A stretch of DNA of 9,214 bases from Caulobacteraceae bacterium (lineage in GTDB: Bacteria > Pseudomonadota > Alphaproteobacteria > Caulobacterales > Caulobacteraceae). The number at the start of each line of letters is the position of its first letter. Position 1 is the first letter of the stretch. The translations under genes were made by a program, and so were the position numbers. Positions 1-6,665 of the stretch are shown piece after piece. Where the stretch lies: the NCBI GenBank assembly GCA_030151985.1, contig JASLDZ010000015.1, forward strand, positions 1 to 9,214. Reading direction: 5' to 3'. The notes under the pieces were generated by a model. It was not told where the DNA came from and did no database searches. It saw only the letters and a program-made list of their open reading frames with translations.

Positions 1-1
1 C

Positions 2-841
2 GAGAAGCGGGCGGGCGCCTTCGGCCTGCTCGGCGCAGCCTTCGGCCTGGGCTTCATGGTGGGGCCGGCGCTGGGCGGCGTGTTGGGCGAGTACAGCCCC
101 AAGCTGCCCTTCGTGGTGGCCGCCGTCTTCAGCCTGGCCAACGCCCTCTACGGCCTGCTCGTGCTGCCCGAATCGCTGCCGAAGGCGCTGCGGGCGGGGT
201 TCAGCTGGAAGCGCGCCAACCCGATCGGCGCGCTGGTGATGCTTCGGCGGCACCCGGAGCTCACCGGACTGTCCGCGGTCGTGTTCCTCTCCAACCTGGC
301 GCAGGTGAGCCTGCCGACCACGGTCGTGCTCTACGTCATCCACCGCTACGGCTGGACGCCCGGCCAGATCGGCCTGACGCTCGGCATGGTCGGCGTGGCG
401 CTGGCGGCCGTGCAGGTCGTGGTGCTGCGGCCTTTCGTGAAGGCGTTCGGCAACCGCGCCGCCCTGGTCGTCGGCCTCCTGTTCGGGGTGGGAGGGCTGG
501 CGATCACGGGCCTGGCGCCCAGCGGCCACATCCTGTGGATGGGCATTCCGGTGCTGGCGCTCTGGGGCCTGTCGGGACCCGCCGCGCAAGGACTGATGAC
601 GCGCCATGTCTCGGCGTCGGAGCAGGGGCAGCTCCAGGGCGCGAACGCCAGCCTGACGGGCATCTCCGAGCTGATCGGGCCCACTGTCTTCAGCCTGACC
701 TTCGCCTGGTTCGTCAGACCGGGGCAGCCGATGCCGCTGTCGGGCGCGCCCTTCGTGCTGGGCGCCTTCCTGCTCCTGGTCGCCGCCCTGATCGCCTACG
801 CGGCCACCACGCACGAGGAGGACGAGGAGGCGACGGAGTGA
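2..841 (+). CDS. TetA-type MFS drug exporter, 3' part (5' end outside window)
   Basis: The frame is open from base 2 to a TGA at 839-841, giving 279 residues; the N-terminal part lies outside the window. The visible part begins in the fifth transmembrane helix, with GAAFGLGFMVGPALGG at fragment residues 11-26, the glycine-rich signature of the TetA/TCR branch of the major facilitator superfamily. Further family marks are LPESLP (55-60) after helix 6 and QGQLQGANASL (208-218) before helix 11. About eight hydrophobic segments remain (near 5-30, 36-55, 88-110, 120-142, 152-171, 176-196, 218-238 and 249-268), which fits helices 5-12 of a 12-helix inner-membrane proton antiporter. The tail HEEDEEATE is strongly acidic and should face the cytoplasm. 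The substrate cannot be read from sequence; chromosomal homologues are often annotated as tetracycline exporters without proof. The gene does not obviously form an operon with the lipoprotein gene 77 bases downstream. Confidence 0.9.
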   Translation, partial: EKRAGAFGLLGAAFGLGFMVGPALGGVLGEYSPKLPFVVAAVFSLANALYGLLVLPESLPKALRAGFSWKRANPIGALVMLRRHPELTGLSAVVFLSNLAQVSLPTTVVLYVIHRYGWTPGQIGLTLGMVGVALAAVQVVVLRPFVKAFGNRAALVVGLLFGVGGLAITGLAPSGHILWMGIPVLALWGLSGPAAQGLMTRHVSASEQGQLQGANASLTGISELIGPTVFSLTFAWFVRPGQPMPLSGAPFVLGAFLLLVAALIAYAATTHEEDEEATE

Positions 842-918
842 GACGGGCGAGCTTTGCTGGAGCACTGGACGCCGCAATCCCCATCCGACAGTCTGAACGC
901 CTGAGCGTTGGGGGAATC

Positions 919-1293
919 ATGAAGCGAGCTTGTTTGGTTTTGCTGGGGACGCTGTCGCTTGGCGCGTGCGCTTCGGGCGGCACGATGGTCACGAACGAAC
1001 AGGCCAGCCGGTTCGCCCCGGGCGACACCACCGAGGCCCAAGTCGTGGCCGCGTTTGGCAAGCCGACGACGCGCACCGTCAAGGCCGACGGCAAGATCGT
1101 GCTGCTCTACCAGCATGTCTCCGCCCACGTGACGCCTGAGACACTGATCCCGGTGGTGGGGCTGTTTGCAGGCGGCTCGAAGGGCACGCAGAACGCGGCG
1201 ACCTTCACGTTCGACGCTTCCGGCAAGCTCATCGACCACGAGACATCCGAGACCGCCGTCGATGTCCGGTCCGGGCTCTTCAATCAGAAGTAA
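919..1293 (+). CDS. small BamE/SmpA-fold-like lipoprotein
   Basis: This encodes 124 residues. The start is ATG 919, because the hydrophobic signal begins exactly there, with a run of five G at 910-914 as a weak ribosome site. The longer frame upstream is a shadow of the MFS gene. The signal peptide ends in a lipobox, LGAC, with lipidated Cys17, so the protein is probably tethered to a membrane facing the periplasm. The mature part has the layout of the BamE/SmpA-like fold: a helix turn with GDTTEAQVVAAFGKPT (35-50), a strand around 58-65 with LLY, a Gly-rich segment (80-90) and a final FTFDASGKL strand (97-104). It is not BamE itself as far as I can tell; many small lipoproteins of unknown role share this fold. 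A short inverted repeat (AACGC, four bases, GCGTT at 896-909) lies just before the ribosome site. The early codons are less GC-rich than the neighbours, which is common at gene starts. Function is unknown. Confidence 0.85.
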   Translation: MKRACLVLLGTLSLGACASGGTMVTNEQASRFAPGDTTEAQVVAAFGKPTTRTVKADGKIVLLYQHVSAHVTPETLIPVVGLFAGGSKGTQNAATFTFDASGKLIDHETSETAVDVRSGLFNQK

Positions 1294-1306
1294 CGGTGCT
1301 CAGCCC
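1273..1306. terminator. possible hairpin at the lipoprotein/smpB convergent junction
   Basis: The two genes end six bases apart (TAA at 1291-1293, smpB stop at 1300-1302). GGGCT (1273-1277) can pair with AGCCC (1302-1306), and CTTC (1278-1281) with GAAG (1287-1290) around a five-base loop. The 3' side has an 11-base bulge and no T run follows on either strand. This is a weak candidate for a shared terminator, and most of it is coding sequence. Confidence 0.22.
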
Positions 1307-1773
1307 AGGTCGCGCATCAGCCGCGCCTTGTCCCGCTGCCAGTCGCGGGCGGCTTCCGCCTCGCGCTTGTCGTGCGCCTTCTTGCCCTTGGCGACCGACA
1401 GCTCCAGCTTCGCGCGGCCCTTGGCGTCCCAGTAGAGGCGCGTCGGGATGATGGTGCGCCCCTCCTTCTGGATCGCGCCCGCGAGCTTGCCGATCTCCTT
1501 CCGGTGCAGCAGCAGCTTCCGCGGCCGGCGGGGCTCGTGGTTGAAGCGGTTGGCGGGCGCGTATTCGGGGATGTAGGCGTTGACGAGGAAGACGCCGCCG
1601 TTCTCCACCGAGGCGTAGCTCTCGGCGATGTTGGCGCGGCCCAGCCGCAGGCTCTTCACCTCGCTGCCGGTCAGCATCAGCCCGGCCTCCAGGCTCTCCT
1701 CCAGGAAGTAGTCGTACCGCGCGCGGCGGTTCTCCGCGATCAGCTTCTGCTCGGACGGAGGGGTCGAGGCCAT
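1300..1773 (-). CDS. smpB: SsrA-binding protein SmpB
   Basis: SmpB (157 residues) binds tmRNA (SsrA) and brings it to stalled ribosomes for trans-translation, which rescues the ribosome and tags the unfinished protein for proteolysis. The sequence shows the family core: IAENRRARYDYF near the N-terminus, GSEVKSLRLGRANI (about 36-49) in the oligonucleotide-binding barrel, then NAYIPEY and the PRRPRKLLLH stretch. The basic C-terminal tail, with KGKKAHDKRE, enters the decoding centre in known homologues. The start is ATG at 1773. A longer reading from a TTG at 1791 would overlap the dapA stop and add six unlike residues. The dapA stop lies four bases upstream, so smpB is probably co-transcribed with dapA and perhaps translationally coupled; I see no strong ribosome site of its own. 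In Caulobacter, trans-translation is known to affect cell-cycle timing. Confidence 0.97.
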   Translation of the reverse strand: MASTPPSEQKLIAENRRARYDYFLEESLEAGLMLTGSEVKSLRLGRANIAESYASVENGGVFLVNAYIPEYAPANRFNHEPRRPRKLLLHRKEIGKLAGAIQKEGRTIIPTRLYWDAKGRAKLELSVAKGKKAHDKREAEAARDWQRDKARLMRDLG

Positions 1774-1777
1774 CGCG

Positions 1778-2662
1778 CTACAGCACGCCAACGGCGCGCA
1801 TGGCGTCGCGGATCGCGGGCTTCGCCCCTTCGGCGCAGGGAGCCAGCGGCAGGCGCAGCTCGGCGGAGCACACCCCGAGCTCCGCGAGGGCGAACTTGGA
1901 GGGCGCAGGCGAGGCGTCGAGGAACAGCGCCTTGTGCAGGTCGATCAGCCGGTCCTGCAGCTTCAGCGCCTCGCCGAAGCGGCCGGCCAGCGCGTGCTCC
2001 ATCTGCCGCGCGCACGGCTCCGGCGCGACGTTCGAGGTGACCGAGATCACCCCGTGGCCGCCCTGCGCCACATAGCCCAGGGCGCTCGGGTCGTCGCCGG
2101 ACAGCAGCGCGAACCCCTCGCCGCAGCGCAGCCGCATCCAGCTGACCCGGCCAAGGTCGCCCGTCGCATCCTTGATCCCCACGATCGACGGCCGGGCGGC
2201 GAGCTTGGCGACGGTCGCGTTGGCGATGTCGGAGCCCGTGCGGGACGGCACGTTATAGATCACGAGCGGCAGGTCGCAGGCCTCGGCTATGGCGGCGTAG
2301 TGCGCCTCCAGCCCCTCCTGGCTCGGCCGGTTGTAGTAGGGCGTGACGACGAGCGCGCCGTCCGCGCCCACCGCCTTGGCGTGGCGCACGAGATCGATGG
2401 CCTCGGCGGTGCTGTTGGAGCCCGCGCCGGCCAGCACCTTCGCCCGTCCCGCCGCCGTCCCGACGCACAGCTCGACCACGGCGCGGTGCTCGTCGTGGCT
2501 GAGGGTGGCGGTCTCGCCGGTGGTGCCCACGGGCACGAGGCCATGGACCCCGGCGGCGATCTGGCGCTCGACCAGGCGGACGAAGGCGTCGCGGTCGACC
2601 TCGCCGTCGTGGAACGGCGTCACGAGCGCGGTGAGGACGCCGGAGAACAGGGGTGCGGACAT
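1778..2662 (-). CDS. dapA: 4-hydroxy-tetrahydrodipicolinate synthase DapA
   Basis: DapA condenses pyruvate with L-aspartate semialdehyde to form 4-hydroxy-tetrahydrodipicolinate, the first committed step to meso-diaminopimelate and lysine, in the cytoplasm. The protein is 294 residues, normal for this class I aldolase TIM-barrel family. Visible active-site parts are GTTGE (46-50) with the Thr pair, TPYYNRP (107-113), YNVPSRTG with Tyr136 and Arg141, and GIKDATGD with the Schiff-base Lys164. Start ATG 2662 gives the usual N-terminus leading into TALVTPF. It is the first gene of a minus-strand pair with smpB (four-base gap) and is divergent from the lytic transglycosylase gene. Diaminopimelate is a peptidoglycan component, so the divergent neighbour acts on the polymer that this pathway feeds. 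A TTGACGT motif lies upstream on the minus strand (2699-2693), but I found no -10 box at the right distance. Confidence 0.97.
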   Translation of the reverse strand: MSAPLFSGVLTALVTPFHDGEVDRDAFVRLVERQIAAGVHGLVPVGTTGETATLSHDEHRAVVELCVGTAAGRAKVLAGAGSNSTAEAIDLVRHAKAVGADGALVVTPYYNRPSQEGLEAHYAAIAEACDLPLVIYNVPSRTGSDIANATVAKLAARPSIVGIKDATGDLGRVSWMRLRCGEGFALLSGDDPSALGYVAQGGHGVISVTSNVAPEPCARQMEHALAGRFGEALKLQDRLIDLHKALFLDASPAPSKFALAELGVCSAELRLPLAPCAEGAKPAIRDAMRAVGVL

Positions 2663-2743
2663 GGGCGCTTCAGGTGCGGCGGCGTTAAGCCGACGTCAAC
2701 CGGCGAGGCGCGTCGTGGTGTGGCGTTTTGCACCGGCGGGAAG

Positions 2744-2775
2744 CGCCGCCGCCGCGCTTGCGGGCGACGGCGGCG
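2744..2775. repeat. GC-rich hairpin in the dapA/transglycosylase divergent gap
   Basis: CGCCGCCG (2744-2751) is the exact reverse complement of CGGCGGCG (2768-2775). Inside it, CCGC (2752-2755) can pair with GCGG (2760-2763) around a four-base GCTT loop, leaving a four-base bulge at 2764-2767. The result is a possible 12-pair stem-loop about 60 bases before the transglycosylase start, in the only 172-base non-coding gap (2663-2834). It could shape the 5' leader of that mRNA or be chance in GC-rich DNA. No other clear element was seen in the gap. Confidence 0.4.
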
Positions 2776-2824
2776 ATGCTCACCCTGGCGGCGTACGGGC
2801 GCCGCGTTCCGTTCCGCGCTCGCC

Positions 2825-2828
2825 GGAG
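2825..2828 (+). promoter_or_regulatory. ribosome binding site of the lytic transglycosylase gene
   Basis: GGAG lies six bases before ATG 2835. It supports this start over the much longer open frame that runs upstream antisense to dapA. Confidence 0.6.
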
Positions 2829-2834
2829 ACCGCC

Positions 2835-5006
2835 ATGGCCCCCGCCCTCGATCCATCCCGCCCGCGTTGGATTCACTCGCCGCTGGGCCGCTGGACGATG
2901 CTTGGCGGCGCCGCCGCGGTCGCCTGGGCGGCGCAGGCGCAGCCGATCCCCTACACCAGCCTGAACGGCGGCGGCGTCCCCTCGCCGCTGTCGATCCCCT
3001 ACGGCCAGCTGGGCGCGCCGACCACGACCTCCGGATCGCCGCTCGTGCAGGCGCTCGGCGCCGCCCGCCGGGGAGACGTGTCCACGGCGCAGTCGCTCGC
3101 CGCCACGCTGTCCGACCCCGTCGCGCGCAAGCTGGTGCTGTGGGCCGAGATCGACAGCGCGGGCAACAAGCTCTCCTTCGCAGAACTCGACGTCGCCCAG
3201 CGCGACCTCGCCGGCTGGCCCCGCGCCGCCCGACGGCGGGCCGCCGCCGAGCGCGCGATCGAGACGGCGGCCGTCCCGCCCGCCGAGGTGGTCGCCTGGT
3301 TCGCCGGCCGCGAGCCCGACACCGCCGAGGGCGCCATGGCGCTCGCCGCCGCCTGGCAGGCGCAGGGCCGGCTGGACGACGCGCAGCGGCTGATCCGCCA
3401 CGTCTGGCGCGACAAGAGCTTCGAGGGCGACGTGCAGGCCCGGATGCTCGCCCGCTACGGCGCTTGGCTCACGCCGGACGACCATGCGCGGCGCGCCAGC
3501 GTGCTGCTGTACGGTCCGCAAGGGCCCGCCCTGCGCGCGCTCCTGCCGCTGCTGCCGGCGGACCAGGCGGCGCTCGCCCAGGCGCGGATGGCGCTGAGGG
3601 CGGACCGCTCCGACGCGCAGGACCTCGTCTCGGCCGTGCCGCCGGCGCTGCAGAACGACCCTGGGCTGACGTTCGACCGCGCCCGATACCTGCGCAAGCG
3701 CGGGCTGGACGTGATGGCGGTCGGCCTGCTCAAGGCCTCACCCTCCCCGCCGCCGACGCCGGAGGCGGCGGGCGCCGCGTGGGGCGAGCGGCGGGCGCTG
3801 ATGCAGGCGGCGCTGAAGGCGGGCGACCCCGAGGCGGCCTACCAGGCGGCGGCCGCGAACGGACTGTCGGAGGGCACCGACTACACCGAGGCCGAGTTCT
3901 TCGCGGGCTGGATCGCGCTCACCAAGCTGAAGCAGCCCAAGCTAGCCGAGACCCACTTCGCCAACATCGAGCGGGTCGGCCAGACGCCGGTCACCCTCAG
4001 CCGCGCCTACTACTGGCTGGGCCGCGCCAAGGAGGCGCAGGGCGACCAGGCCGCCGCCCGCACGGAATACCGGCTGGGATCGGCGCACGTGACCGCCTTC
4101 TACGGCCAGCTCTCGGCGGAGCGGGCGGGGCTGACGCGGATCACCCTGCCCACCGAGCCGCAGCCCACCTCGGACGACCGGGTCGCCTTCAACGCCCGCG
4201 AGACGGTCAAGGCGGCGAAGCTCCTGGGCGACGCCGGGCAGCGGGAGCTGTTGCGCACCTTCGTGCTCGCCATCGACGACGACTTCGCCACCGCCGGGGA
4301 GTTCGCCCAGCTCGTCGACCTCGCCCGCGCCTACGGCGACCAGGACCTGGCCATGCGGGTGGCGCGGGCCGCGGGCATGAAGGGCCTGCCGCTGACCGAG
4401 CGCGGCTATCCGCTGCGCACCGCGCCCATCGGCGGCGACCTGCCGGAGCCCGCCTTCACTCTTGCCATCACCCGCCAGGAGAGCGGCTTCGACCCGGGCG
4501 TGCGTTCCGGCGCGGGGGCGCGGGGGATGATGCAGCTGATGCCCGCGACCGCCGCCATCGTGGCGCGCAAGGCCGGCGTCGCCTATTCGCCCTCGCAGCT
4601 CGACGACCCGGACTACAACATGCGGCTCGGCGCGGCCTACCTCGGCCAGATCGCCGGACAGTTCGGCGGGTCCTACGTGCTGGCGGCGGCGGGCTACAAC
4701 GCCGGGCCCGGACGGGCGGCGCAATGGACCACCGACTGCGGCGACCCGCGCCAGTCGAGCCTCGACCCCGCCGACTTCCTGGAGTGCATCCCCTTCACCG
4801 AGACGCGCAACTACGTCATGCGGGTCATGGAGAACCTGGAGGTGTACCGGGCGCGACTGGCCGGCGGGTCGGCCCCGCTGACGCTCACCGCCGACCTGCA
4901 CCGGGGCGGCTGGGCGCCGAGCCTGCCCGCCTCCACGGCCTCCACCGTCGCCGCCCTGCCCTCGGCGGACGGCGCGCTGACGTCGAACGCGACCGCCTCG
5001 CGCTGA
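2835..5006 (+). CDS. periplasmic soluble lytic murein transglycosylase (Slt70-type)
   Basis: The 723-residue product cleaves the MurNAc-GlcNAc bond of peptidoglycan and forms 1,6-anhydro ends. A basic N-terminal stretch is followed by a hydrophobic segment from about residue 22 and a likely signal-peptidase site after AQA (residue 35), so it should be exported. Residues 60-500 are Ala-rich helical sequence like the superhelical ring of Slt70. The catalytic lysozyme-like domain follows: RQESGFDP with catalytic Glu549, GMMQLMPAT (564-572) and AGYNAGPGR (619-627). It ends with PFTETRNYVMRVMENLEVY. Cys635 and Cys651 sit in the C-terminal part and could form a disulfide. The protein is longer than E. 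coli Slt70 (618 mature residues), mainly through N-terminal sequence and a Ser/Thr/Ala-rich tail of about 40 residues. Caulobacter has related autolysins (SdpA, SdpB) tied to division; orthology to either cannot be judged here. The gene is divergent from dapA. Confidence 0.93.
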   Translation: MAPALDPSRPRWIHSPLGRWTMLGGAAAVAWAAQAQPIPYTSLNGGGVPSPLSIPYGQLGAPTTTSGSPLVQALGAARRGDVSTAQSLAATLSDPVARKLVLWAEIDSAGNKLSFAELDVAQRDLAGWPRAARRRAAAERAIETAAVPPAEVVAWFAGREPDTAEGAMALAAAWQAQGRLDDAQRLIRHVWRDKSFEGDVQARMLARYGAWLTPDDHARRASVLLYGPQGPALRALLPLLPADQAALAQARMALRADRSDAQDLVSAVPPALQNDPGLTFDRARYLRKRGLDVMAVGLLKASPSPPPTPEAAGAAWGERRALMQAALKAGDPEAAYQAAAANGLSEGTDYTEAEFFAGWIALTKLKQPKLAETHFANIERVGQTPVTLSRAYYWLGRAKEAQGDQAAARTEYRLGSAHVTAFYGQLSAERAGLTRITLPTEPQPTSDDRVAFNARETVKAAKLLGDAGQRELLRTFVLAIDDDFATAGEFAQLVDLARAYGDQDLAMRVARAAGMKGLPLTERGYPLRTAPIGGDLPEPAFTLAITRQESGFDPGVRSGAGARGMMQLMPATAAIVARKAGVAYSPSQLDDPDYNMRLGAAYLGQIAGQFGGSYVLAAAGYNAGPGRAAQWTTDCGDPRQSSLDPADFLECIPFTETRNYVMRVMENLEVYRARLAGGSAPLTLTADLHRGGWAPSLPASTASTVAALPSADGALTSNATASR

Positions 5007-5053
5007 CCGGGGGCTTAAGGCCGTCTTGATCCGGTTCCGCTAGCAGGGACGGC

Positions 5054-5058
5054 GGAGG
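5054..5058 (+). promoter_or_regulatory. ribosome binding site of the first pentapeptide gene
   Basis: GGAGG lies six bases before ATG 5065 and fixes the start so that a complete signal peptide is made. Confidence 0.65.
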
Positions 5059-5064
5059 TCGCCC

Positions 5065-5559
5065 ATGCCGCTCGCCCGCTCCACGCTCGCGCTCGCCGCC
5101 GCGCTCGCCTTCGCCGCGCCCGCCGGGGCGCAGAACGCCGGCCAGGTCGCGCGCGTGAAGGCCGGCGCCTCCTGCCCGGGCTGCAACCTCTTCCAGGCGC
5201 CGCTCGCGAACGCCTCGCTGCGCGGACGCGACTTCAGCCGCGCCCGCCTGCGCCAAGCCGACGTCTCCGCCGCCGTCCTGACCCGCGCGCGGCTGCGCGG
5301 CGCGGACCTGCGCGACCTCGACGCCTACGGCGCGGTGATGACGGGCGCGGACCTTTCGGGCGCCGACCTGACGAACGCCAGCCTGGTGGGCGCCTACCTG
5401 CAGGGAGCGGACCTCTCCGGCGCGCGGCTGGAGGGGACCAACCTGTCGGGCGCGGAGATGTCGCGCGCTCGCGGACTCACCCGCGCCCAGCTCGCGCGGG
5501 CGTGCGGCGACGCCTCGACCACCCTGCCCCGCGGGCTCGCCCTGGCGCCCTGCCGATAG
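5065..5559 (+). CDS. exported pentapeptide-repeat protein with four-cysteine frame (short paralogue)
   Basis: The product is 164 residues. It has a signal peptide with a likely cut after APAGA (residue 22), so it should be periplasmic or secreted. Next comes a CPGC motif (Cys37, Cys40). Then about 19 uninterrupted pentapeptide repeats run with the central Leu/Phe/Met every five residues from Leu42 to Met132; typical units are ADLSG, ANLSG and ARLRG. They predict a right-handed four-sided beta-helix of nearly five turns. The C-terminal cap has the form ARGLTRAQLARACGD with Cys147 and a final Cys163. I do not recognise a specific function. The well-known Qnr and MfpA pentapeptide proteins act on DNA gyrase in the cytoplasm, so an exported protein should not share that role. 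The gene is 58 bases after the transglycosylase gene and 120 bases before a longer paralogue. A GCTAGCAG element (5039-5046) resembles a Caulobacter -10 box, but I found no -35 at proper spacing. Confidence 0.88.
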   Translation: MPLARSTLALAAALAFAAPAGAQNAGQVARVKAGASCPGCNLFQAPLANASLRGRDFSRARLRQADVSAAVLTRARLRGADLRDLDAYGAVMTGADLSGADLTNASLVGAYLQGADLSGARLEGTNLSGAEMSRARGLTRAQLARACGDASTTLPRGLALAPCR

Positions 5560-5583
5560 GGGCGGACCCGCGCGCAATCGTCG

Positions 5584-5605
5584 CGCGTGACGGCGAATTC
5601 ACGCG
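5584..5605. repeat. inverted repeat between the two pentapeptide genes
   Basis: CGCGTGA (5584-5590) and TCACGCG (5599-5605) are exact reverse complements separated by eight bases. The gap between the genes is 120 bases (5560-5679). With a 22-base dyad and no T run, it could be an operator for the second gene or a weak terminator of the first. An overlapping CGCGCG pair (5569-5574 and 5582-5587) offers an alternative hairpin. Confidence 0.4.
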
Positions 5606-5669
5606 GGTTACGGTCATTTAAGTGGCGCTCGCCGCCCGCAACCCGCATCTCGGAAGGCGTTACGTCACC

Positions 5670-5674
5670 GGAGG
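5670..5674 (+). promoter_or_regulatory. ribosome binding site of the second pentapeptide gene
   Basis: GGAGG lies five bases before ATG 5680. It selects that start over an in-frame upstream start at 5587, which would place 31 polar residues before the signal peptide. Confidence 0.65.
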
Positions 5675-5679
5675 CCGCC

Positions 5680-6642
5680 ATGCCCCGCAAGCTCCTCGCC
5701 CTCTCGACCGTCGTGGTCGCGCTGGCCGCCGCCGCGCCCGTCGCGCACGCCGCCCTGGCCGACAAGGACGTGGCGCGCCGCGTCTCGATCGGCGGATCTT
5801 GTGTGAAGTGCGAGCTGGCGGGCCGTAAGCTCGTGGGCGCGAGCCTGATGAACGCCGACTTCACCCAGGCCGTGCTGACCGGCGCCGACCTGCGGGGCGC
5901 GCAGGCGATCGGCTCCATGTTCCGGGGCAGCGACTTCACCAAGGCGGACCTGCGCAGCGCCTCGGTGATGGGCTCGCGCTTCGACGGCGCGGCGTTCGCA
6001 GGCGCGCAGATGGCCGGGCTGGAGGGCCAGGGCGCGAGCTTCGGCGGGGCGAACCTGTCGGGCGCGCGGCTGAACTCGGCGTCGCTCACCGGAGCGAACT
6101 TCAGCGGCGCCCGGCTGGACGGCGCGGTCCTGGCCAACGCCGAGCTGCAGGGCGCCAACTTCGTCTCCGCCCAGGGACGCGGGGCGGACTTCTCCAACGC
6201 CTCGCTGACCGGCGCGCACTTCGCCAAGGGCCGGTTCGACCGCGCCCGCTTCGAGGGCGCCGAGCTTCAGGGCGTGCAGCTGGCGGCGGCGTTCGACGGC
6301 GCGAACTTCCGCCACGCCGAACTGACCGGGGCGCGTTTCGCCGGCGGCTCCTTCGCGGGCGCCGATTTCGACGACGCCGAGCTGACCGGCGCGGACCTGC
6401 GGGGCGCCGACCTCTCCGGCGCGCGAGGGCTGACGCAGGACCAGGTGGACGAGGCCTGCGCCGACGGCGCCACCCGCCTGCCCGGCCGCCTGCACGCCGA
6501 CGGCTGCACCGGCCCCGCGCGCATCGCCCAGAACCTGCGCATCAACGTGGACGGCACGATCAACGGCCACGCGGTGCATATCCACGTGAACCCGCCGGCG
6601 CCCCCCGCCCCGCCCACGCCCCCCGCCTGGCCGAAGCGCTGA
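5680..6642 (+). CDS. exported pentapeptide-repeat protein with four-cysteine frame (long paralogue)
   Basis: The product is 320 residues. It has a signal peptide cut probably after APVAHA (residue 24), then CVKC (Cys41, Cys44). Pentapeptide repeats run in register from Leu46 to Leu201 (about 32 units, eight beta-helix turns). A single four-residue step follows at 201-205, then nine more units run to Leu245. Ala76, Gly116 and Gly166 sit where a bulky inward residue is expected. The cap, ARGLTQDQVDEACADG with Cys260 and Cys276, matches the shorter paralogue, including the spacing of 15 residues between the last two cysteines. Unlike the paralogue it continues for about 44 residues, including a His-containing strand (HAVHIHV) and a Pro-rich end (NPPAPPAPPTPPAW). 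The function is unknown; export argues against a gyrase-mimic role. It is probably a duplication of the upstream gene with helix extension, or the reverse. The stop is four bases from the end of aspS on the other strand. Confidence 0.88.
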   Translation: MPRKLLALSTVVVALAAAAPVAHAALADKDVARRVSIGGSCVKCELAGRKLVGASLMNADFTQAVLTGADLRGAQAIGSMFRGSDFTKADLRSASVMGSRFDGAAFAGAQMAGLEGQGASFGGANLSGARLNSASLTGANFSGARLDGAVLANAELQGANFVSAQGRGADFSNASLTGAHFAKGRFDRARFEGAELQGVQLAAAFDGANFRHAELTGARFAGGSFAGADFDDAELTGADLRGADLSGARGLTQDQVDEACADGATRLPGRLHADGCTGPARIAQNLRINVDGTINGHAVHIHVNPPAPPAPPTPPAWPKR

Positions 6643-6665
6643 GCGCCTAGGCCTTGATCGGCGGG
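6622..6665. terminator. nested hairpin at the pentapeptide/aspS convergent junction
   Basis: Three nested pairs centre on the junction: CCCGCC (6622-6627) with GGCGGG (6660-6665), GGCC (6629-6632) with GGCC (6650-6653), and GCGC (6636-6639) with GCGC (6643-6646). The loop is TGA, the stop codon of the pentapeptide gene. The inner two stems are joined by a symmetric 3x3 internal loop. Only four bases separate the two genes, so a hairpin readable on both strands is a plausible bidirectional terminator. There is no T run, and the outer stem is offset by an unpaired ttgatc. Confidence 0.38.

Noticed and set aside
2692..2699. TTGACGT on the minus strand as the dapA -35 box.
   Set aside because: No -10-like box was found 10-18 bases downstream, so the site alone is not reported as a promoter.
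1934..5029. A 1031-codon plus-strand frame crossing dapA, the gap and the transglycosylase.
   Set aside because: It is Arg/Pro/Ala-rich low-complexity translation typical of GC-rich shadow frames, and it overlaps two genes with clear catalytic motifs in other frames.
5015..5046. A promoter for the first pentapeptide gene built from GCTAGCAG with TTGATCC or TTAAGGC.
   Set aside because: The -35 candidates are spaced 6 or 17 bases away, outside the Caulobacter range, and match poorly.
5607..5624. A CtrA-like site (TTAC, then TTAA) before the second pentapeptide gene.
   Set aside because: Only one half resembles TTAA and the spacing is six bases rather than seven.
5880..6420. Repeated GACCTGCGGGGCGC-like DNA in the pentapeptide genes as a DNA repeat element.
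   Set aside because: It is explained by the repeated ADLRGA protein unit with strong G/C codon bias.
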